This document shows, in pieces, positions 11,492 to 20,646 of a stretch of 64,000 bases of DNA. The DNA is from Corylus avellana. Taxonomy: Eukaryota; Streptophyta; Magnoliopsida; Fagales; Betulaceae. The notes beneath the pieces are model-generated. The model searched no databases, was not told the origin of the DNA, and saw only the letters and a list, made by a program, of their open reading frames with translations. The stretch spans positions 46,106,238 to 46,170,237 of the forward strand of contig NC_081542.1 of assembly GCF_901000735.1 (NCBI RefSeq). Reading direction: 5' to 3'. Made by a program: the position numbers and the translations under genes. Position 1 is the stretch's first letter, and each line of letters opens with the position of its first letter.

Positions 11492-12712
11492 TTTTGGGGA
11501 TAAATGTAAAATTGATCTTTGTGATTGACCTAATTTATTTAGAGGTTTGATACGGACACAACACAAATTCAACTCATGGCCAACTTCTCTCCTACGTGTA
11601 CAAAAATTTGAATTTTAAACCAAACAAATTGTCTTCTTTCCCAAATTTTCGGAATCCCAAAATCCTCTCTCTCAATTTCTTTTGTTGTTAAATGACACGT
11701 AGGAGAAAAGTTGGTCCTAAGTTGGGTTAGTGTTGTGCCTTTAACATTTTCCGTTTGTAAATCACTTTATGTGATTTAAAAAATAATTTATAAATTCTTA
11801 GGGTAGGCCAAAATAATATTTTACTCTCTAAACTCATTTTTCGTTAAATGACTTAATGGAAATCATTACATTGCAACATTACACCCAATAAAAATAAGAT
11901 ACGTGTTCTTTTTATTTATACTTTTAAAAAATGACAAATTAGCTTTTTTACGTCATTTTGAGGCTCCAACACACACTCCACGTCAAATTAAATAAACATA
12001 ATCCCTCTATATCCCCTGTGCCACCGTCGTCTTCATCTTTCCCAATGATTCTTACCGTTGTCTTCATCTTCTAATGGGTGTGATCTTCAATCTGTGAGTT
12101 ACTCTGAGACTTTTGGGCATCTGTGTTTTTGGATTAGTGCAATTTTGGGCAGTCTTTCTATGAAAATTATGATTTGTTTTTGAGCATTGAAGCATCTTGA
12201 AAAATTGTTTCCTGGCATCGGAAACAATCTATTCCTCTCTCTCTATGTCGTTGTTTTTGGGGAAGATGAAGAAAACGGCGGCACGAATTGGTGGGGAAGA
12301 TGAAGACGATGGCATGAAGACGAAGTTGAATACGACGGCAAGAATCATTAGAAAAGATGAAGACAACGACAAGAATCATAGGGGAAGATGAAGATGACAA
12401 CCGCACATAAGATATAGATGATTATGTTTATTTAATTTGACGTGGAGTGTGAGTTGGAGCCTCAAAATGACGTGTAAAAGCTTATTTGTCATTTTTTAAA
12501 AGCATAAATAAAAAAGAATACGTGTCTTATTTTTATTGGGTGTGATGTGGCAATGTAACAGTTTTTGTTAAGTCATTTAACGGAAAATAAGTTCAGGGAG
12601 TAAAATGTTATTTTGGCCTACCTTTGGGACCTATAAATTATTTTTTAAACCACATAGAGTGATTTGTAAATTAGGCCAACTATAGGGACCAATTTTGCAT
12701 TAATCCCTAAAT
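11492..12712. mobile_element. Large foldback element (long inverted arms, about 1.2 kb)
   Basis: The two ends are inverted copies over more than 250 bp. The left arm (TTTGGGGATAAATG...) and the right arm (ending ATTAATCCCTAAA) share blocks such as AGGCCAAAATAA, CACCCAATAAAAATAAGA and TTTGAGGCTCCAAC in opposite orientation. The centre (about 12020-12400) also folds on itself through repeated GAAGATGAAGAC/GTCTTCATCTTC words. No transposase frame is visible, so it is non-autonomous. The left arm is interrupted by a second, nested MITE. The ORFs at 12167-12406 lie in the central repeat and are not credible genes. Confidence 0.7.
11554..11740. mobile_element. Nested MITE inside the foldback element's left arm
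   Basis: A foldback of about 185 bp has ends reading GACACAACAC... and ...GTGTTGTGCC, with inner blocks CCAACTT and CTCCTACGTGT matched in inverse. The right arm of the host element lacks this insert, so it is younger than that element. Confidence 0.65.
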
Positions 12713-12985
12713 TTTGTATAATTAATCTTGACGCTTGATTTTAATTTACAATTAATTAGATCTTAAAATTTCAACTACGTATAATACGTATAATAATTTC
12801 AAAACCTTTACAATTTGAATCATTAATTAAAATTACAACACGTGATTCACGTACCTATGAATTCTTGTTATTTATTTTAGTTATCTTAAATTCATGACTA
12901 AGAATGTTGATTGCAATTGAGAAGATATCTATAGGCTTCTTCTGAACACAAAGTTTATTGAGTAATTTTACATGATATTAGCTCA
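12713..12985. other. 3' flank of the terpene synthase
   Basis: AT-rich sequence just downstream (on the minus strand) of the terpene synthase stop codon. It would hold the 3' UTR and polyadenylation region. No separate gene is seen. Confidence 0.5.
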
Positions 12986-15381
12986 TTACATAGTGAAACT
13001 TTCATAAAGCATGGATTTCATGTGCTCCTCGAGGCTTGGAAGGCAATGGTTATTGTCATAACTATACAACAATGGAACCAATCTTGCAAGACTAAGAGAA
13101 GCGTTAGTGAATGTTGCTGGAAATGGATTTGGAGAGAAGCACTCTTTGTTAAGTTGCTTCCACGCATCTGAAATCATACCCACAACTTTCTCTCGTGACT
13201 CTTTGATAGAGCAGCCTTCGTTTTCCTGCATGTAGTAATCTATGTATGATCCGTCATGGCCGTCTTGACTCTCATCCTTCAATTACACATGTTAAAATAT
13301 TAATTAAATTATTTAATGAGAAACATGTGCAAGAACTCGTTACATTAACTAGGTTGACTTCCGAATTGGTCTTTGAATAATCCAAAACTGTTTCGTTTGA
13401 GGGTTTAGTTAATCAACAGGATGTGATCGAACTTTATGTTTCCTATACTTACCATGGCACTTCCCAAGTCATCCCAAAGCCGAAGAATCGTGCCCGGAGA
13501 AGATATAATCCCCGGAATGTTATCAACAAGTTGTACAGTTTCCTTATTTTAATGGTGACTCAAAAGGAAGAAAATATGAACTAGAACCACATGAACCCCT
13601 GAACTAACAACTGCATTCGTCAAATACTCTTCCGACTTCGGCGACCGCCCTGTAGCAAACCATTTTACCTCCACTAGAAAGGCATTGAACAAAACCGCCC
13701 ACTGCAAAAAACAAAGTTGCTAGATTAATTTGATGTTGGTAATTAATTTGGAAGAAATATATATATATAAACAAGAAATATTATATATACCGTTTTTCTT
13801 AGAGAGTCTATGGGGTTCCATCCATGCTTCCGATATATCTTGTAGCTAATTTCGTTGGTGACGTCGTAAAGAGCCTTGAAGCATATCTTCATGTACTCGG
13901 GGAGTTGCTCAAGAGCAGCAAAATCCCATCTGTGTGCAGCTTATTAATTAGTAATGGTTGATAGGGGAAGAGAAGAGAAAATTAACTACAGTGATATATA
14001 TATATATACTTGTTGACAGCTTCTGTGAAGAGAGTGAGTTCCTCAAGCGATCCATAAACATCGAAAATGTCGTCTATTATGTAGATAAGAGAAATGGGTT
14101 TTGTGAGCTCAACCCTTTCGTCTGACATATCTGGATCTGTAAGACAGGCCATGGAAACAGTGTACCATTTGAGTGGTTGGTCTCTGGCAAACTTTAGCTC
14201 CTTAGACAAACCAACATCTGTCCACCATCTATATATGACGACAAAAATTGACGTTAGAGGTGAGAATAAATTATCTTGGCAATGAAATATAGTTAAGTAA
14301 TTAAAACAAGTGATCATTAATAATTAATTAAACTTACTTGGAAATTTGAACAATTTCCTTTTGGTGCATGGATTGGACCATATTGAAATCCATTTTTGCT
14401 AGTTGCTGTAAATCATTTAACCATCCATTTCTGTCTTGGAAATTTCCAATAAAGTTTTTAACCATGAACCTCGCCAAGCTTTTGTGATAAGGATGCCTCA
14501 AAGTACTCCCAACAACTCTGACTTGGTTATCATCAAGTTGGCTCACCCGTGCATTCAGGAGCCGCTCGCTAAAGTTTCCAGCTTCTTCAAGTATGTCTTC
14601 ACCTTCTATACCTAGCTGTGAAGCTTCATACAAAGCCATCAATCCGTTAATGTCTTCAGCCAGTTCTTTGTTAAACTTTCCCTCTTTGTCCTTAAAGTTA
14701 TTAAATATATCTGTTCCAAACCATATATAATTAAGGCGTTAATTAACATATAGATATAATCAATTCTAGTATAGAATAAGGTTTAAGAGGTAAAGAAAGG
14801 TTATTGATTAATACCGACCGGCAGGCACATAGTAGCCTTGTTGTCTCAAGAGTCGGAAGCGTAGAGCAACATCATGAAGCTCATGGCCGCAGTCACCATG
14901 AGAGATGTATTTTAGATATTGGCTATGTAAAATTGCTTCAATCTCTTGCTGGAAGTAGTAATCAATTCCCAGGCGTTGAACAGCATTAATCATGTTTAAA
15001 CTTTCAAATGGATCATCATTTCGTACTTTCCTTAGTACATGCCCGCATTCTTCCATTTTCTGTTCATGTTGGAGGCTAAAACCGTCCTGCAGATGAGATC
15101 ACCAATTAAGAGAGTGAGGTTTGGAAATTGGAATTGAGTACTTCAAGTTTTAGCGAGGTACGCAATTAATTAAGAAGCACAAAATTACTTACCCTATCAC
15201 GTTGACGTTCTATGGGAGTAGACCACAAAATAGTGTTATCTTGATGGGCAATGCTCCAATCTTTGTGAGCACTAGGCAAAGAGGTGAGGCTGAAGGAGTT
15301 TGAATTGGGATTTTGTGGTATTCTTTTTGGAGCAATTGGAGGAATGGAGGAAGCAAAGAAAGCTTTAGTCGACAGTGCCAT
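12986..15381 (-). pseudogene. TPS-g-like terpene synthase (linalool/nerolidol synthase type) with an in-frame stop
   Basis: Seven exons fit on the minus strand: 15381-15193, 15086-14819, 14710-14338, 14228-14010, 13929-13791, 13701-13453 and 13276-12986. All introns are GT-AG and the total is 1728 nt, or 575 codons plus stop, the usual size. Class I terpene synthases ionise prenyl diphosphates using Mg2+. The DDxxD motif is DDIFD at residues 329-333 (exon 4). The NSE/DTE motif is present at 473-481 (DDLGSAMDE), split by the last intron. The N-terminus lacks RRx8W, and with ARDQPLKW and the overall resemblance this points to the TPS-g subfamily, which makes acyclic linalool or nerolidol. The Ser/Pro-rich start may be a weak plastid signal. 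Codon 447 is TAA (13549-13551), upstream of the NSE/DTE motif, so a translated product would lack the second metal-binding site. Everything else is intact, implying a recent null allele, or a base error. A copia LTR starts 56 bases before the ATG. Confidence 0.85.
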
Positions 15382-15437
15382 GGAGAATTAATGAGTAATC
15401 ACAAGAGGAGAGATGTTTTGGTTTGTAATTTTGATGG
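15382..15437 (-). promoter_or_regulatory. Residual 5' leader of the terpene synthase
   Basis: Only 56 bases separate the ATG (15381) from the copia LTR. Read on the minus strand it begins CCATCAAAATTAC, and its first five bases, CCATC, are the target-site duplication of the copia element. The same CCATC precedes the opposite LTR at 18756-18760. Confidence 0.6.
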
Positions 15438-15758
15438 TGTTGAAATTTTAGCGGAAATATGAATGGAGATAGAAAATGAACACAAAAAACTTTACGGGTG
15501 GTTCGGTGTTAGACACCTACGTCTACTACTAAGAATACCCATAAGGACTACATTGTGCTCATTAACTTGATTTGTCTACAATACAAAGGTCTCTATTTAT
15601 AGGGTAATGTCTAAATACAAGTTTGGTAATCAAATCTCATTGATTTGATTACAATCCCCTTATATGATTACAATAAACCCATAAATATATAATATTTCAA
15701 TATCAGCATAATTATGGAATATATGGAAAATATAATATATTTTCCATATATTCTGACA
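15438..15758 (-). mobile_element. Ty1/copia LTR (3' LTR of element A), upstream of the terpene synthase
   Basis: This 321-bp LTR reads TGTCAGAATATATGG...AAATTTCAACA on the minus strand, with TG...CA ends. It is preceded on that strand by a polypurine tract (GAGTTTGAGGGAGGA at about 15759-15775), which marks it as the 3' LTR. It is the same length as, and roughly 90% identical to, the LTR at 18761-19081. It contains CCTATAAATAG (TATA-like, around 15594-15605) in the direction of the terpene synthase, so it could act as a substitute promoter. Confidence 0.85.
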
Positions 15759-16555
15759 TCCTCCCTCAAACTCAAGGTAGAATATTCTGGAACCTTGAGT
15801 TTGAAATCCAAAACAATGATGACGGCGGTGGTTGGAGGCGGGGAACGGGCTGTAGATGACGACTGCCGAAGGAGATAGAGGCTGGCAGGCAACCAGCAAC
15901 GGCGGCAAGTGGCTGGTGAATGCAGATTTAAAAGGGTCGACAACAGGCCAAACTCCAAAAAGGGCCGACAACGGGCTAGGGTTGACAACGAGCCAAACTT
16001 CAAAATGGGCCGACAATGGGCTAGGGCTGACAACGAGCCAAACTTCAAAAGGGGCCGACAATGGGCCAAAATCTAAAAGGGGCCAACAATGGGTCAGGGC
16101 TGACAATGAGCCAAAAATAAAAGGGGCCGACTACGGGCCAAAATCCAAAAGGGGCCGACAACGGGCCAGGGCTGTCAATGAGCCAAACTTCAAAAAGGGC
16201 CCAAAAATGGCCGAAAACGGGCCAGGCTGACAATGAGCCAAAAATAAAAAGGGCCGACATGGGCCAAAAATAAAAGAGGCCGACTTGGGCCAAAAATAAA
16301 AAGAAAATAAGTCCACTTGGGTGGTTATCAGATCGACGCACCAAACCTGACCGGCGCGTGTGATGTGGACCGCTTTTTTTTTTTTTTTTTCACTTGGCTG
16401 AAACCTTCTCTTTTCTCCCTTTTCTTTTCTTTCTTTTCTCTCTCCTCCGCTCCTACACCTTTCTTTTCTTCTTTTTTCACTTGGTAGAGTATCTTTTCTT
16501 TTCTCCCTTTTCTTTTCTTTCTTTCTCTCACTCTATGCCACAATGCTTTCTTTGA
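15759..16555 (-). mobile_element. Copia element A, 3' internal region with a GC-rich minisatellite
   Basis: Noncoding 3' part of element A. From about 15930 to 16290 it holds a degenerate tandem array built on GGGCCGACAACGGGCCAGGG plus AGCCAAACTTCAAAA words, in units of about 40-65 bp. Because unit lengths and composition avoid stops, long frames open on both strands across it; these are not believable genes. From 16370 to 16556 there are pyrimidine-rich blocks (CTTTTCTCCCTTTTC repeated). No reverse transcriptase is present in this part. Confidence 0.6.
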
Positions 16556-18268
16556 TTTTTTTTTTTTTTTTTTTTTTTGTAACAAGACATCCATTAACAA
16601 ACCAAGGGGCCAAAGGCCTTACAACAGGAGAAAGAAAGAGAGGGGGGTGGATCCTTTCCACTACATAAGGGGATTGAAGGAGGGGGGGGAAAATAAGTGG
16701 GAATGCAGCCCGAGAACACTCTTGCCGCGGCCCAATAAGCCACATGGTGGGCGCAGAAGTTTGCACTTCTGTGAATTTTCTTTGCCTCCCAAAGAGGGGA
16801 GGCTTTAAGGAGTAACAAAGAGTTGGCAATCACTGATTGTATATGCCAGTCAAAAGTGATGGAAGGGTTTTGCAAAGCATCTATAATCACCGATGAGTCA
16901 CCTTCAAGAGAGAAACTTGTGAGCTTCAAAGAGGCTGCTAAGGAGGCAGCAAGCTGAGCTGCAAGAGCTTCACCATAGATGGGATCACATGGAGGATTTA
17001 TTTGGGAAATAGCCTTAACAATGTGACCCTTTGAATCTCTGCAAACAGCAGCCTGCACTGAAAATTTTTCCCTTATAGCAGTGTCAAAATTGATCTTGTG
17101 TGAACCGGCTGGGGGAAGAGACCAGAATTCTTTTACAGTAATATGGGAGGAGTACTTCCAAGCTGCTGCATGATCCAGAGATGTTCTTTTGATGGAGCTA
17201 GCCAAAGAAATGATATCTGGAATAATGCCTTCATGCACTGCTTTATTTCTAGAAAACCAGAGAAGATCACATAAAACCGAAGCATAAATTTGAAACAAGT
17301 GAGAATCAGCTTTAGGAATACCAAAAGAGGAAAAAGGATAGATGATGCCTTTTATCCAGTCTGGGAGACTAAGAGAGGACCAAGCTAAGGAATCAAGAGG
17401 CCAAAAAGAGGATCTCCATGCAACTCTAGCAAAAATGCAACGAAAGAAGAGATGGGAAAGAGAATCCTCTTCTGAGCTGCAAAGAGGGCAAAAGGATTCT
17501 GAATTAGGGATATTGAAGATAGCTTTCAGCCTGACTTTAGAGGGGAGAATGTCCCAAGCAATTTTCCAGAGAAACAAAATCAGCCTAGCATTAAGCTTTA
17601 GCTTCCATAAAGCCTTCCAAGAGCTAGACTCAAGAGGAGAAATGACAGTAGAGTTTCTAGAGTTGCTAATCAACCTAAAAGCTGAGCAGGTAGAAAAGTT
17701 GCCATTTGAGGAGGGGGTCCAAAGAAAAGAAGTGGAAATGTTAGGGCTGATTGGAATCTTTAGAATTTCTTTGACACAAGGGGAAGTGAACAAAGAGACC
17801 AGAAGAGGGAGATTCCAACAGCCATTTGGGGTAATGAGATCCGATATAATCAAGTCAGGATAAGAGGACCTACTCAGAGGAAGAGGAGTGGGGGTGAAAA
17901 AGGCACAGTAGGAATCCAGGAGGAGTTCCAAACAGAAAGGGAGGAAAAACTATGAATCCTATGGCAAGCACCTTGAGAGATGATTGGCTTAGACTTTAAA
18001 ATGCCTTTCCACAGCCATGAAGAGGAAGAAAGGGAAGAGGGGGAGAGGAAAGATTCAGATTGGAGATACTTACCTGAGAGCTGGGACACCCAAAGAGAGT
18101 CTGAACCCGTGAGGAGAACCCGTGAGGAGCTTCCAACCAAGCTTTGATATGAGGGCTAGATTCACATCTTTCATCCTCCTAATGCCTAAGCCACCAAAAA
18201 CTTTAGGGGTGCAGATAGAGTTCCAAGACTTGAGAGAGAGATTCCTGGTTTTTGATGAGGGAAATCCC
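16556..18268 (-). mobile_element. LINE (non-LTR retrotransposon), 5'-truncated, nested in copia element A
   Basis: This is the 3' part of an L1-type LINE on the minus strand, ending in an A-tail (T-run at 16557-16580 on the plus strand) just after the ORF2 stop. The 5' end runs into a gap at 18269. It carries the tail of the reverse transcriptase ORF, the zf-RVT region and a plant-type RNase H. Two frameshifts disable it; one is a 13-bp tandem duplication at 18104-18129. Confidence 0.85.
16594..17931 (-). pseudogene. LINE ORF2 C-terminus: zf-RVT and RNase H domains
   Basis: This 445-codon frame is the longest surviving piece of the LINE polyprotein. Residues about 100-190 match the reverse-transcriptase zinc-binding domain (WKLKLNARLILFLWKIAW, then CPLCSSEEDSLSHLFFRC). 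Residues about 280-400 match the RNase H fold of plant LINEs (INFDTA..., YGEALAAQLAAS, LEGDSSVIIDAL). Upstream the same protein continues in other frames at 17874-18140 and 18140-18268 (GFPSSKTRNLSLKSWNSIC, GGLGIRRMKDVNLALISKLG). The reverse-transcriptase palm with its catalytic Asp pair is not in the window. Not functional as it stands. Confidence 0.85.
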
Positions 18269-18368
18269 NNNNNNNNNNNNNNNNNNNNNNNNNNNNNNNN
18301 NNNNNNNNNNNNNNNNNNNNNNNNNNNNNNNNNNNNNNNNNNNNNNNNNNNNNNNNNNNNNNNNNNNN
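18269..18368. other. Assembly gap (100 N)
   Basis: Left border of the contig 18369-19669, whose orientation is probably wrong (see findings). Confidence 0.99.
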
Positions 18369-18760
18369 ACCAACAAATGAACAATCTTATACGTACCGAA
18401 ATATATATATATACACACACTATAAGACACATGTTTCTGGTAAGGAAATAGACAGGCCAGGGTGGGTCACGCCACACGCAGCACACGCTAGCTAGTACTA
18501 GCTAGTTAAAATTGATGTGACGGGTGAAGGGGAGTAGGAAGATGGTTACTTTTTAATTTGTATGATTTAATTAAAAACTAACTTGATCGAAGATCGATGC
18601 TGACAGAAAAGTCTAGACAAAAAGAGAGCAGAGTTTCAACTTTCAAATAGGATACTCGAGGATTAAAAACGAGAAACATGTGTCTTATAGGATTTAAAAC
18701 GTTTCCAAAAGCATCTTTCGAATCCTATAAATAGGTTGCCAACAAGCTACTCGTACCATC
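18369..18760 (+). promoter_or_regulatory. Candidate native promoter of the terpene synthase, displaced by copia element A
   Basis: This stretch ends in CCATC immediately before the LTR at 18761. That is the same five bases that follow the other LTR at the terpene synthase leader. A TATA box (CTATAAATAG, 18725-18734) lies 27 bases before the LTR. Fusing the two flanks at CCATC would give a TATA box, a leader and then the terpene synthase ATG. In the scaffold it points away from the gene, which fits an inverted contig. Short tandem GCTAGCTAGTACTAGCTAG words occur at 18487-18505. No coding frame is seen. Confidence 0.55.
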
Positions 18761-19081
18761 TGTCAGAATATGTAGAAAATATATTATATTTTTTATATAT
18801 TTCATAATTATACTGATATTGAAATATTATTTATTTATAGGTTGACTGTAATCATATAAGGAGATTGTAATTAAATCAATGAGATTTGATTACTAAACTT
18901 GTATTTAGGCATTACCTTATAAATAGGAACTTTTGTATTGTAGATAAATCAAGTTAATGAGCACAATGTAGCCCATATGGGTATTCCTAGTGGTAGACGT
19001 ATGTGTCTAACACCGAACCACACGTAAAGTTCTTTGTGTTCATTTTCTATCTCCATTCATATTTCCGCTAAAATTTCAACA
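18761..19081 (+). mobile_element. Ty1/copia LTR (5' LTR of element A)
   Basis: This 321-bp LTR, TGTCAGAATATG...AAATTTCAACA, is followed directly by a primer-binding site complementary to initiator methionine tRNA. It is preceded by CCATC. It differs from the LTR at 15438-15758 at roughly 8% of positions by eye, so the insertion is not recent. It holds CTTATAAATAGG at about 18918-18929. Confidence 0.85.
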
Positions 19082-19094
19082 TGGTATCAGAGCC
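19082..19094 (+). other. Primer-binding site, TGGTATCAGAGCC
   Basis: The standard plant copia primer-binding site for tRNA-iMet, immediately after the LTR. It fixes this LTR as the 5' LTR of a plus-oriented fragment. Confidence 0.9.
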
Positions 19095-19669
19095 ACTTTC
19101 TTGTGAACTCAAAATTAATTTTCTTATTTTTTACTGTTTCGTTTTCTCGAGCATGTTTCTGTCTGCCGATCTGATTGTTTTCCATAACAATCGTCCAATC
19201 GAACCTGCCATCACAAGATCAAGTCAACTGTTCCCTGACAACCACTACAAAGCCCACCACGGCACCACCAGTTAGCAACATCCAATTCCGGCCTACCTTC
19301 CGTCTGACAGAGTCATGCCATCGTCTGGCCTTCTCCCGCGTCATCTCACTGCCAAACGACGCCTTCCATAGCCATTGTCACCGCCGAACGACACCTTCCA
19401 CGGCTAGCAAGTCACTCCCGAAGCACCACGGCACTACCAACCATCTACAATTTGCCGCCACAGATCTCCCTGCAACTAGTGTTTCCACCAGTGTCGAAGA
19501 AAGCCACTGTCGGGCTTCCACGCCGTCCGGATCTTCTTCTCCGGTTATGCCAGAGTCCTTTCCTCTAGTCATGCATGGCCATTTCTGTTGCAGCAAAATA
19601 TGCAGACAAAGAGGAAGAAAGAAAGGGTCAGACAAGCGTGGAGAAAATGGTGAAACGAGGAAAGAGAAA
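19095..19669 (+). mobile_element. Copia element A, 5' internal region
   Basis: Leader and possible gag-proximal region after the primer-binding site. A His/Ser/Thr/Pro-rich frame runs from about 19175 to the gap but shows no zinc knuckle or other gag landmark. No polymerase is visible. Either the element is non-autonomous or its coding region is lost in the gaps. Confidence 0.6.
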
Positions 19670-19769
19670 NNNNNNNNNNNNNNNNNNNNNNNNNNNNNNN
19701 NNNNNNNNNNNNNNNNNNNNNNNNNNNNNNNNNNNNNNNNNNNNNNNNNNNNNNNNNNNNNNNNNNNNN
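19670..19769. other. Assembly gap (100 N)
   Basis: Right border of the contig 18369-19669. Confidence 0.99.
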
Positions 19770-20131
19770 GACTCCATGTCTAATTTTCCAACGGTTCAAA
19801 CAACTACATAAATGCTGAAACCTCTAAATTCTAACAAGGCTCTGAGAATTCACTACGAATTGAGACCAGCTGAGCATCTCAACTCGAGTGACCATCTACT
19901 AATTCTGACAAAAAACGAAAAGCCAAGAATGAGCTAATGTAACAATGTGATCAGCCGAACAAATTTCCACAAAAGAATATTTTTTACAAAGAATTTATCC
20001 AAGGTCACATGACGGGGTGGTAATCACGGTTATGCCGCTAAGACATCAATTATGCTACGAAGATACATCAAATATGCCACAAAGACATCAAATATATATG
20101 TCACAAAGGTCAAATATATCATGAACTATGA
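19770..20131. repeat. Fragment of the inverted-duplication sequence (third location)
   Basis: This stretch closely matches 36455-36800 in direct orientation, and 7800-8215 in reverse, including part of the ATCAATTATGCCAC-type short repeats. It leads straight into a PPR scrap and block A copy 1. Confidence 0.75.
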
Positions 20132-20169
20132 GGGCCACATAAGTGACCCAATCAGGACTACATCCATTT
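20132..20169 (-). pseudogene. 38-bp scrap of the PPR gene
   Basis: On the minus strand it reads as the PPR segment that encodes GCSPDWVTYVAL, ending where block A starts. The same PPR/block A boundary is seen at about 29762 and 43868, so all three are copies of one junction. Confidence 0.75.
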
Positions 20170-20436
20170 CTTCAGATATTTTCTTCTAAACAAGGACTCT
20201 GATTTTTTGGAGGGGCACCCTTCCGCCTGTAAAGTGACGATGTGGAATCTCCTCTATATGCCAAAATTAGCCAGGAGCTTCGTCCACCCCTCATCTTTGA
20301 TATTTTATGGTTCATGATGTGTACACCTTAGGTGGGCTAGGATGGATGACGACTCTTTGTGTAATTTTTTCTTAATCATATTTTTCTTAATTTTAATTTC
20401 ATTAATCCTTCAATTCATTCAAATCTTTTTATATTA

Positions 20437-20438
20437 GA

Positions 20439-20482
<44 letters not shown>
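20437..20482. repeat. (TA)n microsatellite
   Basis: An uninterrupted run of TA dinucleotides of about 46 bp. It is only about 12 bp long at the matching position in block A copy 2 (around 30039). Confidence 0.9.
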
Positions 20483-20484
<2 letters not shown>

Positions 20485-20646
20485 TCAAGAGTAATATAGA
20501 ATTGCGACATATGGTGTAAACCCATTTTTTTAAAAGATTAAACCGGTTTTTTAAGGCATAATTTTTGAACTGATTTGTTAAGAGTAAACCGGTTATTAAA
20601 TTAGCTTAATTAAGAGCATTTAATTATATTTCAATAATTTTCCTTG

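Noticed and set aside
15660..16344. Overlapping ORFs of 100-150 codons on both strands
   Set aside because: They are readings of a GC-rich minisatellite; composition and periodicity follow the repeat, not a protein.
16328..16600. Lys/Glu-rich minus-strand ORF
   Set aside because: It is a translation of pyrimidine-rich simple sequence and the LINE A-tail.
19082..19094. TGGTATCAGAGCC as part of a tRNA gene (also beside other LTRs)
   Set aside because: It is the retrotransposon primer-binding site complementary to initiator tRNA; no tRNA cloverleaf surrounds it. No tRNA or rRNA gene was found anywhere.
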